DNA of 64,000 nucleotides from TMED23 sp964566055 (GCA_964566055.1 CAZMHI010000001.1:62001-126000), one strand, 5' to 3'. Counted from the stretch's first letter, positions 52,591-62,480 are shown. Program-made: numbers and translations. The notes: a model not told the origin generated them from the letters alone.

Positions 52591-53916
52591 ATGAGAAAAA
52601 TATTTATTTCCTTAGCTTCGGCAGCACTCTTTCTTTTTACCGCTCACATGGCCTCGGCTATTGAGATCAAAGAGGTAGTCTCGAGCAAAGGCATCAAAGC
52701 TTGGCTGGTCGAAGATCACACCAATCCAATTATCACCGTCAATATTTCCTTTCGGGGTGGCTCGGCACTTGATCCAGTCGGCAAAGAAGGACTGGCGAAT
52801 TTAATTTCAGCCACTTTGGACGAAGGAGCCGGCGATATAAAAAGCCAGGCCTTTCAGCAAAAACTGGAAGATTTAGCAATTTCTCTGAGCTTTGATTCTC
52901 GGCTTGATAGTTTTTCAGGCTCATTGAGGACGTTGAAAAAAAACCAGACGATTGCTTTTGATTTGCTGCGGCTAGCCCTCACCAAGCCCCGTTTTGATTC
53001 TGAACCGGTTGAGCGTATCCGCAACCAAATCATCGCTAATATTCACCGCCAATCAGAGAACCCCCGGCGTATTGCCCGGCGAACTCTCTTTAGTAAGTTG
53101 TTTCCAGACCACCCCTATGGACGGCCCAGCAACGGCACCGAGGAAAGTGTGAAAATCATCAAGCTCGCCGATCTCAGATATTTTGTTGAGCAGCGTTTCG
53201 CCCGCAATAATCTTGTCGTCAGTGTGGTCGGTGATATCACCGAGGCGGGCTTAAAGCAGCAACTCGACCAGACCTTTGGCGAACTGCCGGAAAAAGCCAG
53301 CCCCTGGGAAGTCCCGGAAATTTCGCCCGACAGCAAAAAACAAACTATCGTTGTCGACAAAGCCATCCCACAGAGCATCATCACCTTTGCTCAGCCCGGT
53401 ATTAAGCGCGATCATCCGGATTTCTTTCCGGCTTATGTAATGAATTATGTTTTGGGCGGCGGCGGCTTTGAATCCCGGCTTTATGAAGAAGTGCGGGAAA
53501 AACGTGGCCTTGCCTATTCAGCCTATAGTTATCTTGCGCCGCTGGATCATGCCGGGATTATTATTGGCGGCGCCGGTACAGCCAATGCCCGAACGGGAGA
53601 AACGGTAAAAGTTCTCAGCGATGAATGGGCCAAAATGAATAAAAGCGGGCTGACCCCAACCGAATTGAAGGATGCCAAGACTTACCTTACCGGCTCCTAT
53701 CCGCTCAGATTCTCATCAAGCAGGCGGATTGCTGGTATGATGACAGCCATTCAATTGGAAGAATTAGGTCTCGGCTATATCGAAAAGCGCAACAGCTATA
53801 TTGAGGCCGTAACCCTCGACGACGTCAACCGGGTCGCCGCCAAATTGCTTGATCCGGCTAAAATCACAATGGTGATCGTCGGCCAGCCCAAAGGCGTCAC
53901 CTCGACACCGCAATAA
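52591..53916 (+). CDS. M16 peptidase-like protein without zinc motif, secreted
   Basis: The 441-residue product starts at ATG 52591, after the ribosome-binding GGGAG in the end of the preceding gene, and has a signal peptide (about 1-24). It has the M16 fold signs but the HxxEH position reads NLISATLDEGAG, so no zinc site. The C-terminal region GGGGFESRLYEEVREKRGLAYSAYS is the typical substrate-binding signature of M16 partners. It is likely the non-catalytic subunit for the protein at 51228, as in alpha/beta MPP. Confidence 0.9.
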   Translation: MRKIFISLASAALFLFTAHMASAIEIKEVVSSKGIKAWLVEDHTNPIITVNISFRGGSALDPVGKEGLANLISATLDEGAGDIKSQAFQQKLEDLAISLSFDSRLDSFSGSLRTLKKNQTIAFDLLRLALTKPRFDSEPVERIRNQIIANIHRQSENPRRIARRTLFSKLFPDHPYGRPSNGTEESVKIIKLADLRYFVEQRFARNNLVVSVVGDITEAGLKQQLDQTFGELPEKASPWEVPEISPDSKKQTIVVDKAIPQSIITFAQPGIKRDHPDFFPAYVMNYVLGGGGFESRLYEEVREKRGLAYSAYSYLAPLDHAGIIIGGAGTANARTGETVKVLSDEWAKMNKSGLTPTELKDAKTYLTGSYPLRFSSSRRIAGMMTAIQLEELGLGYIEKRNSYIEAVTLDDVNRVAAKLLDPAKITMVIVGQPKGVTSTPQ

Positions 53917-54007
53917 TTTTCTTTGGGTGTTTCTGAATTATAGTAACTTTGCTATTCTACGCACCTAAGCGGTACGTGCTTATACGTTCCTTTGGGGATT
54001 ACAAATA

Positions 54008-55303
54008 TTGTCTGGAAGTTACTACACCCACGATATCAGCGCCTGCTTTGCGGGCTCTAACGCTCTAGCAGATGAAACCTATCAGGGGTTTTTGAAACCA
54101 GCCGTTGAGGCTCTCGCGGTGATCCGCGAACAGCATAAAACCGGCGGATTGCCGCTGTTAGACTTGCCGGCGAAAACCGCTGACCTCGAGAATATTGAGG
54201 ATATTGCTGAGCGATATTGTGAAGCCTTCGATGATGTCGTTGTTTTGGGCACCGGTGGCTCCAGTCTCGGCGGCCAAACAATTTGCGAACTGGCGCCCCC
54301 CGCCGGTGACAGCCGGCCACAACTGCATTTTATGGATAATATTGATTCGGACAGTTTCGACCGGTTGTTCCACAACGTCACGCCTGAACGCACCGGTTTT
54401 ATCGTCATTTCAAAATCCGGCGGCACGGCAGAAACTTTAACCCAATTTCTTTATTGTCTGGATATTTTCCGCAGCCAGCTGGGCGAAGACAAAATCAAAG
54501 ATCATTTTACGGCCATCACCGAGCCCGGAGATCGGGCGCTCCGCCGCCTCGCTGAAAGGTGGCAGCTGGATATCATCGATCATGATCCGGGCATTGGCGG
54601 GCGATATTCGGCGCTTTCCGTGGTCGGGCTTTTACCGGCCTTAATTGCCGGTATCGACGCCTACCAAATTCGAGACGGTGCCTTAAGTGTTTTGCAGCCT
54701 ATTTTGGAGGGGAGCGCGGCGGCAGATTGCGCCCCGGCTCAAGGAGCGGCCCTGAATGTCGCCCTTGCTCAGGAAAACGCTATAAACACCACGGTATTGA
54801 TGCCCTATCTCGACCGGCTCTCCAGTTTTGGCTTTTGGTATCGCCAGCTCTGGGCTGAGAGCCTCGGTAAAGACGGCCACGGCACCACGCCTGTGCGCGC
54901 CCTGGGCACGGTCGATCAGCATAGCCAGCTGCAGCTTTATCTTGATGGCCCTCGGGATAAATTTTTTACCCTGTTGTTTGCGGAACAGGCAAATAGCGGT
55001 GGCTCGGTGCCGGCTGATCTCGCTGATGATCCGGACTTGGTTTTTATTGCCGGCAAACGCATGGGTGATTTGATGGCTGCAGAACAGCAAGCGACGGCGG
55101 CAACTCTCATTAACCACAATTGCCCAACTCGCATCATGACCATCGAGACCCTGGATGAGCAGAGCCTCGGCGCTTTGCTGATGCATTTCATGCTGGAAAC
55201 CATAATTGCGGCTGATTTGCTAGGAGTGAATGCCTTCGATCAGCCAGCCGTCGAGGAAGGTAAAATCCTGGCTAAGAGTTTTATAAGTGGTGAGCCTGGC
55301 TGA
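54008..55303 (+). CDS. pgi: Glucose-6-phosphate isomerase (short form)
   Basis: The 431-residue protein has SIS-domain features, GTGGSSLGGQTI near 79-90 and the sugar-phosphate loop ISKSGGTAETLTQ near 137-149. It is shorter than the roughly 550-residue E. coli enzyme but of the usual length for some bacterial groups. The start is TTG 54008 with GGGGA nearby. Its stop and the mutL start overlap (TGATG), so the two are coupled. Confidence 0.93.
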   Translation: MSGSYYTHDISACFAGSNALADETYQGFLKPAVEALAVIREQHKTGGLPLLDLPAKTADLENIEDIAERYCEAFDDVVVLGTGGSSLGGQTICELAPPAGDSRPQLHFMDNIDSDSFDRLFHNVTPERTGFIVISKSGGTAETLTQFLYCLDIFRSQLGEDKIKDHFTAITEPGDRALRRLAERWQLDIIDHDPGIGGRYSALSVVGLLPALIAGIDAYQIRDGALSVLQPILEGSAAADCAPAQGAALNVALAQENAINTTVLMPYLDRLSSFGFWYRQLWAESLGKDGHGTTPVRALGTVDQHSQLQLYLDGPRDKFFTLLFAEQANSGGSVPADLADDPDLVFIAGKRMGDLMAAEQQATAATLINHNCPTRIMTIETLDEQSLGALLMHFMLETIIAADLLGVNAFDQPAVEEGKILAKSFISGEPG

Positions 55304-57111
55304 TGACGATCCGTTTGCTGCCCTCGACCACCGTCAACCGCATCGCCGCCGGTGAAGTTGTAGAGCGGCCCGCCTCGGCCATCAAAGAACTCGTTGAAAA
55401 CAGCATTGATGCCGGCGCCAAACGCATTGATGTCATCATCCGGGATGGCGGGCGGACATTTCTTTCTGTCAGTGACGATGGCTGCGGTATGAGCCCGGAA
55501 GAATTGACCTTGGCGGTTGAGCGTCATGCCACTTCGAAACTGCCCGATGATGATCTCGAGCACATCCATACGCTCGGGTTTAGAGGCGAAGCACTGCCCT
55601 CTATCGGCTCGGTTAGCCGGATGAACATTACCAGCCGGGTGCCCAACGCCGATAGCGCTTGGATGGTCACGATTGAAGGCGGCGATAAATCTGAGCCCGC
55701 CCCAGCGGCGCTCAGCCAAGGCACGACCATAGAAGTGAGGGATCTGTTTTACGCCACCCCCGCCCGGTTGAAATTCCTTAAAACACCCAAAACAGAAAAT
55801 TCCCACGCCTTAGATGCGATAAAGCGGCTTGCTATGGCCCACCCGGCGATTGCTTTTACCGTCGGCGATGACTCCCGCACCATGCTCAAACTGCCGCAGG
55901 CTCAGGGCGACATGCTGAGCGCCCGGCTCGACCGGCTCGATGCCATAATGGGCAATGAGTTCGCCGCCAATGCGCTGGCCATCGATGCCGAACGGGAAGG
56001 ACTGCACCTCAGTGGTCATATTGGCCTGCCGACCCTCAACCGGGGCAACGCTGCCTTGCAGTTTTTGTTCGTCAATGGCCGCCCGGTAAAAGACAAATTA
56101 TTATTTGGCGCGGTCAGAGGAGCCTATCGCGATTTTATCTCTCATGACCGCCATCCTTTGCTGGCATTGTTTCTGGACATCCCAAGCGAAAGCCTCGACG
56201 TCAATGTGCATCCGGCCAAAACCGAGGTGCGTTTCCGGGACGCCGGACTGGTGCGCGGTCTAATTGTCTCAGCGCTGCGTCATGCTCTCGCCGAAGCCGG
56301 TCACCGTGCTTCCACCAGTGTCAGCAATCAGGCCTTGGGTGCGCTGCGGCCGGAAACGGCAAGCCCGCAAAGTTACCAAGGCAATTACAGCGCCAACCAG
56401 AACAGACCCTATGCACCATCTGTGGGACTTCAGGAAACGGGTCGCGAGTTTCAAACCCCGCTGAACAATCTCGATGGCGGCTTGTCGGTTAAGGAAGTGG
56501 CTGCTGAACAGATTGAAGAAATTTCAGATAACTGGCCCCTCGGTGTTGCCCGAGCTCAATTACATGAAACCTATATTGTTGCCCAAACCGACAACGGTAT
56601 TGTCATCGTCGATCAGCACGCCGCCCATGAGCGGCTGGTCTATGAGGACATGAAAAAAGCCCTCGCCGAGGATGGCATCAAGCGCCAGGGCCTGCTGATC
56701 CCGGAAGTCATCGAAATGGATGAAGGGGCGGCTGACCGGATTGCCGCCCGGGCAAATGAACTTGCCGAGCTTGGGCTGGTTGTCGAAGCCTTTGGCCCCG
56801 GTGCCATTGTCGTAAGAGAAACACCGGCGATGCTGGGCGAGATCAACATACACGGTCTGATTAACGATCTTGCCGATGATCTGTCAGAAAATGACGAGGC
56901 CTTGAGCCTCAAAGAGCGACTGGCTGATGTCTCAGCGACCATGGCGTGTCATGGTTCTGTGAGGGCGGGCCGCCATCTCAACGGCGATGAGATGAATGCG
57001 CTGTTGCGGCAAATGGAAGTGACACCCCATTCGGGGCAATGCAATCATGGCCGCCCGACTTATGTCGAGCTCAAGCTCGCCGATATCGAAAAACTGTTTG
57101 GCCGCCGGTAA
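55303..57111 (+). CDS. mutL: DNA mismatch repair protein MutL
   Basis: A 602-residue GHKL ATPase with IAAGEVVERPASAIKELVEN and DNGCGM-like SDDGCGMSPEEL at the N-terminus, GFRGEALPSIGSVS, the FVNGRPVKD stretch and a C-terminal dimerisation domain that ends in QCNHGRPTYVEL (family CPHGRP-type motif with Asn in place of Pro). MutL couples mismatch recognition by MutS to repair. Starts in overlap with pgi and ends convergent to the secreted protein gene at 57122. Confidence 0.96.
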   Translation: MTIRLLPSTTVNRIAAGEVVERPASAIKELVENSIDAGAKRIDVIIRDGGRTFLSVSDDGCGMSPEELTLAVERHATSKLPDDDLEHIHTLGFRGEALPSIGSVSRMNITSRVPNADSAWMVTIEGGDKSEPAPAALSQGTTIEVRDLFYATPARLKFLKTPKTENSHALDAIKRLAMAHPAIAFTVGDDSRTMLKLPQAQGDMLSARLDRLDAIMGNEFAANALAIDAEREGLHLSGHIGLPTLNRGNAALQFLFVNGRPVKDKLLFGAVRGAYRDFISHDRHPLLALFLDIPSESLDVNVHPAKTEVRFRDAGLVRGLIVSALRHALAEAGHRASTSVSNQALGALRPETASPQSYQGNYSANQNRPYAPSVGLQETGREFQTPLNNLDGGLSVKEVAAEQIEEISDNWPLGVARAQLHETYIVAQTDNGIVIVDQHAAHERLVYEDMKKALAEDGIKRQGLLIPEVIEMDEGAADRIAARANELAELGLVVEAFGPGAIVVRETPAMLGEINIHGLINDLADDLSENDEALSLKERLADVSATMACHGSVRAGRHLNGDEMNALLRQMEVTPHSGQCNHGRPTYVELKLADIEKLFGRR

Positions 57112-57121
57112 TTCTTATCAA

Positions 57122-57676
57122 TTAAGTTCCGGGTTCTTTCATCTCAGGTCCGCCAAACCGGTAGTCATCCCGGCATGAGAATCCTCGAACCTCATTACCA
57201 AGCCAAGTTGCCCAGGCTTTACCGTCACCCAGCATATGGCGGCGTAACTGGCGGCTAAAGCGCACCCGCTGCATAAACTCATCCGCTTCACCGGCAGGCA
57301 CTCGCATGATCGGCGCATCAAAACCGACTGCCCGGCCATAATTCCGGCGCTCGATAATAGCTGCGTTGGCGGCATCAACTTTAAGCTGGCGCAAAATCCG
57401 TCCACGATGAGTTATTTTAGCCGTAATGAAATCTTCACCGGTCCGCTCGACCTGCACATCGCGTTCATTAGCGCCAATTCGGAGCAGCTGAATTTCTACC
57501 GCGCGTTTGACGTCGTTCAAGGTCAATTCTTCTTTATTCTGCGGCAACTCGATTTGCGAATTGCAGCTTTGAGACTCGCGTAAAGGTGTTGGCCCTTCTG
57601 CCGTAGCAATAGTTGGGCCAAATCCAATGAGACCAACACCAAGCGCCAAACCAGCGATTACATTCTTAATGTTCAT
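57122..57676 (-). CDS. Secreted protein of unknown function
   Basis: The 184-residue protein begins with a signal peptide (about 1-27, with GLALGVGLIGFG). The mature region is rich in charged residues and likely alpha/beta: EELTLNDVKRAVEIQLLRIG, ERDVQVERTGEDFITAKITHRGRILRQLKVD and a C-terminal basic part with ARNRQLRRHMLGDGKAW-like sequence. Single cysteines C39 and C172 in the precursor. I do not recognise a family. It faces the mutL end and lies 117 bases from the rsmD end. Confidence 0.7.
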   Translation of the reverse strand: MNIKNVIAGLALGVGLIGFGPTIATAEGPTPLRESQSCNSQIELPQNKEELTLNDVKRAVEIQLLRIGANERDVQVERTGEDFITAKITHRGRILRQLKVDAANAAIIERRNYGRAVGFDAPIMRVPAGEADEFMQRVRFSRQLRRHMLGDGKAWATWLGNEVRGFSCRDDYRFGGPEMKEPGT

Positions 57677-57793
57677 TTTATCTGTCCTAAGAAGTCCGTC
57701 TATATGGAGCTAACGTAGGCAGGCAGGGATTCCGTCGCCAGGGGGTTGAGCGGATATTTTCATTAAAATTTGGTAACTTAAGCGTGAAGGAAA

Positions 57794-58354
57794 CTAACTG
57801 GTGAATTCTAGTATATGAACGGCGGCTTTGCCGTATTTGCGTTGATCAATTGCGGTGAAGCTTTCCGGTGGCTCAAAACTTTCTTTAACATCCATCTCAA
57901 CGACGCAAAGAGTTTCACCAGCAAGCCAGTTGTTGTCGCGGAGCGATATTAAAGCTGATTCTACCAAACCTTGGCTGTAAGGCGGATCAAGAAAAACCAG
58001 ACCAGCCCGGGAAATCGGCGATGGCAGTGGTCCCAAATTTGTCGCATCCCGCTTTATCAGTTTAACGTTATCAGCTTCATCGAGCCCCCGCACATTTTCT
58101 TCGATAATTTTTATCGCCGCTCGATCATTGTCGACCAGCACGGCTTGCTGGGCTCCGCGTGACAAGGCTTCCAAACCAAGTGCTCCGGTGCCGGCGAATA
58201 AATCGACGACGGTTATTCCTTGAAAGCCATTGGCCAGACGGGAATTGAGTATATTGAAAACAGATTCCCGGGTACGGTCCGAGGTTGGCCGCGTTGCCTG
58301 CCCATCCGGCGCTTTCAGCGCACGGCCTCTATTTCTGCCGCCGACGATGCGCAT
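57794..58354 (-). CDS. rsmD: 16S rRNA (guanine966-N2)-methyltransferase
   Basis: RsmD methylates G966 of 16S rRNA. The 186 residues from ATG 58354 begin MRIVGGRNRGRALKAP, with the SAM-binding VVDLFAGTGALGLEALSRGA at 49-68 and the catalytic DPPY at 123-126. A frame open to 58585 is upstream read-through in the rluB overlap and is not part of the protein. The start overlaps the rluB 3' end by 26 bases, so the two genes are coupled. Confidence 0.95.
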   Translation of the reverse strand: MRIVGGRNRGRALKAPDGQATRPTSDRTRESVFNILNSRLANGFQGITVVDLFAGTGALGLEALSRGAQQAVLVDNDRAAIKIIEENVRGLDEADNVKLIKRDATNLGPLPSPISRAGLVFLDPPYSQGLVESALISLRDNNWLAGETLCVVEMDVKESFEPPESFTAIDQRKYGKAAVHILEFTS

Positions 58355-59246
58355 GGTCTTTTTTTGGCTGATTGATCGGCTCAACTTTAGTGCTCTTTCT
58401 GGAGTTCTTTTTGGGCCGTCCCGCTTGCGACCGCTTGGTGCGTTTATCGGCTGGCCGGCGGGTGGATTTTTTAGACTTTTCGGCAAAGCCCGAGCGGTCC
58501 CGCCCGCTGAGTTGATCTTTAAGAACCTTGCCGCGCACTTCTTCAACTTCGCCCTTAGCCAAATTGCCAAGCTGGAAGGGACCATAGGCGGTGCGTATTA
58601 AGCGGCTGACTGTCCAGCCGAGATGCTCCATCACCCGGCGGATTTCCCGGTTCTTGCCTTCGATCAGCGAAACCGTCAGCCAGGCATTGGCCCCTTGCTG
58701 GCGATCCAGCGTGGCTTGAATGGATTTATAGCGCACACCATCTACCGTCACGCCATTGATCAGATCGTCTAATACTTTCTCATCGACCCGGCCATGCACC
58801 CGCACCCGGTAGCGCCTAAGCCAGCCGCTGGCCGGTAGCTCCAATTGGCGCGCCAACTCGCCGTCATTGGTCAGCAACAGCAAGCCTTCGGAACTCAAAT
58901 CCAAACGGCCCACCGAGATCACCCGGGGCATCTCTTCCGGCAGGCTATCGAATAAATTGGGCCGCCCTTCTGGGTCATTATGGGTGGTGAGCAACCCAGC
59001 GGGCTTGTGGTAGCGCCAGACTTTTTGCTCCTCTTTAAGTGGTAACGGCTTTCCGTCGACAATAATTTTACTGGCTGCCGTCACCGTGACAGCCGGGCTT
59101 TCCAGCACTTTACCATCGAGCTTTACACGACCGGCTTCAATCCAGCGTTCGGCTTCGCGTCTAGAACAAAGTCCTGCCCGCGCCATCACCTTGGCAATGC
59201 GCTCAGGCTTATCAAGTGCTTCGGGTTTTGCTTTAGCGCGCGGCAT
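58329..59246 (-). CDS. rluB: 23S rRNA pseudouridine synthase (RluB family)
   Basis: The 305-residue enzyme has an N-terminal S4 domain (about 14-60) and the catalytic domain with GRLD (D116). A Lys/Arg-rich tail (about 235-305) rich in RKSTK and KKSTRR types follows, typical of the alphaproteobacterial form and probably binding rRNA. I start at ATG 59246 (MPRAKAKPEALDK), which overlaps the PuuD-like gene end by 14 bases; a GTG/ATG up to 59315 is possible. It modifies U2605 in E. coli; the site here is by analogy. Confidence 0.92.
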   Translation of the reverse strand: MPRAKAKPEALDKPERIAKVMARAGLCSRREAERWIEAGRVKLDGKVLESPAVTVTAASKIIVDGKPLPLKEEQKVWRYHKPAGLLTTHNDPEGRPNLFDSLPEEMPRVISVGRLDLSSEGLLLLTNDGELARQLELPASGWLRRYRVRVHGRVDEKVLDDLINGVTVDGVRYKSIQATLDRQQGANAWLTVSLIEGKNREIRRVMEHLGWTVSRLIRTAYGPFQLGNLAKGEVEEVRGKVLKDQLSGRDRSGFAEKSKKSTRRPADKRTKRSQAGRPKKNSRKSTKVEPINQPKKDHAHRRRQK

Positions 59247-59970
59247 CGATAAAGGCCGCGAATATCCGGCTGTCGCCGGGGTCAATTTCAAATTCCGGAT
59301 GCCACTGCACTCCAAGGCAAAACTTCTGGCGCGGCGCTTCGATGCCTTCGATTACGCCGTCCGATGTCTGCGCATTCACAATTGCCGAACCCGACACGGC
59401 TTTAACCGCCTGATGATGAGCGGAATTTACGTTCATTTCTTCCGTACCGACGATATCAAAAAGTAATGTATCGCGAGAGATCGTGACCACATGGCCTGGC
59501 TCATCGCGCGGGTTGGGCTGCTCGTGGGCCAAGGGTTCGGCGATTTCATCCGGAATATGCTGGATCAATGTACCCCCCAAGACAACGTTCAGGAGCTGCT
59601 GACCCCCGCAAATTCCCAAGATCGGCATGTCGAGTTCCAAGGCTCCGCGGGTAATATCGGTCTCAAACTGGGTACGTTCGGTCTTAAGGGTTACCGTGTC
59701 ATGGGTCGTTTGCGCACCGTAAATCGCCGGATCAACATCGAAATTTCCGCCGGTGATGATCAGCCCATCCATAACCTCAAGATAGCTGCCGATCAGGCTC
59801 GGCTCATGAGGCAATATGACCGGCACACCACCAGCCTTAACAACCACGCTGGCGTAATTTTCCCGAAGCGCATAATAGGGGAATTTGGAATAACCGGTTT
59901 CAGAGGCTTCTTCGGAATCGAGTGTGATGCCGATCAGAGGTCCGTTAGATTTTTGCGTGTCGATGTTCAT
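59233..59970 (-). CDS. Class I glutamine amidotransferase-like, gamma-glutamyl-GABA hydrolase family
   Basis: The 245-residue protein has the catalytic triad of PuuD-like enzymes: C121 (GICGGQQ), H224 and E226 (QWHPEFE). ITGGNFDVDP (72-81) is a family stretch. PuuD hydrolyses gamma-glutamyl-GABA in putrescine catabolism; this homologue may act on another gamma-glutamyl amide. The gene overlaps the rluB start and diverges from tadA. Confidence 0.88.
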   Translation of the reverse strand: MNIDTQKSNGPLIGITLDSEEASETGYSKFPYYALRENYASVVVKAGGVPVILPHEPSLIGSYLEVMDGLIITGGNFDVDPAIYGAQTTHDTVTLKTERTQFETDITRGALELDMPILGICGGQQLLNVVLGGTLIQHIPDEIAEPLAHEQPNPRDEPGHVVTISRDTLLFDIVGTEEMNVNSAHHQAVKAVSGSAIVNAQTSDGVIEGIEAPRQKFCLGVQWHPEFEIDPGDSRIFAAFIDAAR

Positions 59971-60031
59971 AGCGGTATTTTAGGTTGCTGGGGACTCCGG
60001 CGCAATCATTCCTGATAAGCCACTTGATTTT

Positions 60032-60514
60032 ATGGGTCCGCTTCGCCACCCTGCCGCCATGGCAGATGACGCCCAAACATTTATGGAATTGGCCCTCAGC
60101 GAAGCTGAGCAGGCAGCGGCGCGCGGTGAAGTTCCGGTCGGAGCGGTACTGGTGGGTGCAAGCGGCGAGGTGGTGGCTAAAGCCGGCAACCGGACCGAAG
60201 AACTGGCTGACCCGACGGCTCATGCGGAAATGCTGGTGATCCGGGAGGCGGCAACGGCTGGTGGCTCGCCGCGTCTCGAAAACTGCGATCTTTACGTTAC
60301 GTTAGAGCCGTGTCCGATGTGCGCCACAGCGATCTCCTTTGCCCGGGTGCGGCGGCTTTATTTCGGCGCATTTGACCCGAAGGGCGGCGGGGTCGAGCAT
60401 GGCCCAAAGATTTATAGCCAAGCTACTTGCCATCATGCGCCGGAAATTTATAGTGGCATCGCAGAAAGCCGTTGCAGCGATTTATTAAAGGAATTTTTTA
60501 GTCAGCGGCGTTGA
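60032..60514 (+). CDS. tadA: tRNA-specific adenosine deaminase
   Basis: TadA converts A34 to inosine in tRNA-Arg. The zinc site is HAEMLV (His, with the catalytic Glu) and PCPMC (two Cys ligands). The frame gives 160 residues from 60032; the second ATG at 60059 (MADDAQTFMELAL) better matches the family start. No strong ribosome-binding site supports either. Its 3' end overlaps a longer frame of the next gene by four bases. Confidence 0.92.
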   Translation: MGPLRHPAAMADDAQTFMELALSEAEQAAARGEVPVGAVLVGASGEVVAKAGNRTEELADPTAHAEMLVIREAATAGGSPRLENCDLYVTLEPCPMCATAISFARVRRLYFGAFDPKGGGVEHGPKIYSQATCHHAPEIYSGIAESRCSDLLKEFFSQRR

Positions 60515-60555
60515 AGCGCCGTACCAGTATTAGGCAACAGAAAATTGATTTTGAG

Positions 60556-61434
60556 ATGACTAAGACACCGCCGAAAAACCCGACCACCGACGAGCAAAGA
60601 CGAGCGAAAACTTATGTCGATGATGAATGGCAGGATGGCTCACCGCCGGTACTGGCGCCTAACAGCCAGGCTATGTGGCTCTCAACGATTGTTTTTGATG
60701 GCGCCCGGGCATTGAGTGGTCATCTGCCTGACCTCGATCTCCATTCAGAACGGGTCAATAATTCAGCCATTGAGCTCGGCATGAACCCGACTAAAACCAC
60801 AGCAGAGATTATCGAGTTATCAAAAGAAGGTGTCGCCCTGTTCCCGGAGGATGCCGAGCTTTATATCTGCCCGATGTATTACGCTGAAGACGGTTTCATC
60901 ACGCCGGACCCGGATAGCACCAAATTCGTGCTCTCGATTTATGAAGCACCTTTGCCGGAACCCGCCGGTTTTCGGGCCTGCAAAATCTCTTTCCGGCGGC
61001 CATCGCCAGACATGGCGCCAACCAATGCCAAAGCCTCCTGCCTCTATCCGAATGTCGCCCGAGGAGTATCGGAAGCGAGGGGAAAAGGTTTCGATACCGG
61101 TGTTGTGCTTGATCCGGACGGCAATGTTGCTGAGTTTTCCTACACCAATCTGTTTTTTGCCAAGGACGGCGTCGTGCATACGCCGGTCACCAACGGCACT
61201 TTCTTAAATGGCGTTACCCGTCAGCGGGTCATCCAATTGCTGCGGGACAATGGAGTTGAAGTTCAGGACCGCACGATTTCTTACCAGGAACTTAGTGACG
61301 CGGATGAATTATTCGCAACGGGCAATTATTCCAAGCTCCAACCTTGTATTGGGCTGGATGACCGTGATTTGCAGCCGGGACCGCTTTTCCACAAAGCCCG
61401 GGAACTTTATTTCGACTTTGTCGAACGGAGTTAA
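60556..61434 (+). CDS. Branched-chain aminotransferase-family (class IV) aminotransferase
   Basis: The 292-residue PLP enzyme has K159 (NAKASCLYPN) as the Schiff base lysine and E193 (VAEFSYTNLFF). The class IV fold is shared by branched-chain, D-amino acid and 4-amino-4-deoxychorismate enzymes, so the exact substrate is open; the sequence most resembles ilvE-like enzymes. I start at ATG 60556; the frame runs to 60511 without a typical start. It overlaps the convergent SMP-30 gene by four bases. Confidence 0.88.
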   Translation: MTKTPPKNPTTDEQRRAKTYVDDEWQDGSPPVLAPNSQAMWLSTIVFDGARALSGHLPDLDLHSERVNNSAIELGMNPTKTTAEIIELSKEGVALFPEDAELYICPMYYAEDGFITPDPDSTKFVLSIYEAPLPEPAGFRACKISFRRPSPDMAPTNAKASCLYPNVARGVSEARGKGFDTGVVLDPDGNVAEFSYTNLFFAKDGVVHTPVTNGTFLNGVTRQRVIQLLRDNGVEVQDRTISYQELSDADELFATGNYSKLQPCIGLDDRDLQPGPLFHKARELYFDFVERS

Positions 61435-62354
61435 CCGCCAAACCTCGGCTCGGGCACACCTTGGATACCGAGACCCGTCACTTTAAATAAAGAGCCAGCG
61501 CCAAATTGCGGTTTGGTTTCAACTTCAAAGGCATCGTGATGTTCAGCGCCCGGATGATCTATCCGGTTCATCGAGGTAACATAGATTTCATCCAGATTAT
61601 CGCCACCAAACATTACCGAGGTGACATTTTTTACTGGCATACCGATGCGGCGTTCTTCCTCACCATCGGCTGAGCGGCGGACTATTTCTCCGGTGCGGAG
61701 CTCAGCCGTCCAAACGCAGCCTTCCGCATCAACGGTCGAGCCGTCACAGACGCCGGGGATGTCCTTGGTCGAGACGAATTCCCGCTGATTTGAGAGCGCA
61801 CCGGTTTCGATATCGTAATCATAGGCCCACATAATGTCCTGAAAGGTGCAAGTGACATAAAAGGTTTTATCATCCGGCGACCAGCTTGGCCCGTTGGTGC
61901 AGATAATACCGCCGCCGATCTGAGTTACTGATAAATCCGGATCAAGCCGCCATAGCCCACAGATATCGAGCTCTTCCTGATCATCCATACCGCCGGCAAC
62001 AAAGCGGCCTCGCCGGTCGACCTTGCCGTCGTTTAAGCGCGTGCGCGGCTGGTCCTCCTCAATTTTATGGATAAGGTCAAGTTTTTCACTGTCAAAATCA
62101 TAGAAATAAAAACCATCATCCACCGCCATCACGAGGCCGCCATCTTTCCTGAGCGCCAGCGCGCCAATGTCATGATCGGGGATGGAGCAGGTTTCAACCA
62201 AACCAGATACGGGATTGAGGCGGAAAATATTGTCCCGGCCTTTCCGCCGTCCGGTGCCGTCGACCCAATAAAACATACCGCTTTCGACATCCCAGACCGG
62301 ACTTTCCCCGAGATAATTCTCGCAATCGACAATTTGCTCAATTTTATAAGTCAT
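61431..62354 (-). CDS. SMP-30/gluconolactonase family protein
   Basis: The 307-residue six-bladed propeller has the metal-binding glutamate E17 (YLGESPVWD), TRLNDGKVDRRGRFVAGGMDDQ near 105-125, GPSWSPDDKTFYVT (154-167) and VCDGSTVDAEGCVWTAELRTG. Such proteins hydrolyse sugar lactones or similar cyclic esters. It diverges from the DMT transporter gene. Confidence 0.92.
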   Translation of the reverse strand: MTYKIEQIVDCENYLGESPVWDVESGMFYWVDGTGRRKGRDNIFRLNPVSGLVETCSIPDHDIGALALRKDGGLVMAVDDGFYFYDFDSEKLDLIHKIEEDQPRTRLNDGKVDRRGRFVAGGMDDQEELDICGLWRLDPDLSVTQIGGGIICTNGPSWSPDDKTFYVTCTFQDIMWAYDYDIETGALSNQREFVSTKDIPGVCDGSTVDAEGCVWTAELRTGEIVRRSADGEEERRIGMPVKNVTSVMFGGDNLDEIYVTSMNRIDHPGAEHHDAFEVETKPQFGAGSLFKVTGLGIQGVPEPRFGG

Positions 62355-62480
62355 TGATAGTATTCCCCTATTTTCGGTTCCAGGAACCGGACTCGCAATT
62401 AGCAGCAGTTGTTGCGAATCTGGTACCAGGAACCTTTAGAGATAGCAAGAATCGGAGTGTTTTCTCTCAAGACTTCCGAT

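Noticed and set aside
58355..58585. N-terminal extension of the rsmD frame
   Set aside because: It lies inside rluB in another frame and reads as a basic, non-conserved run; the RsmD family start MRIVGG is at 58354.
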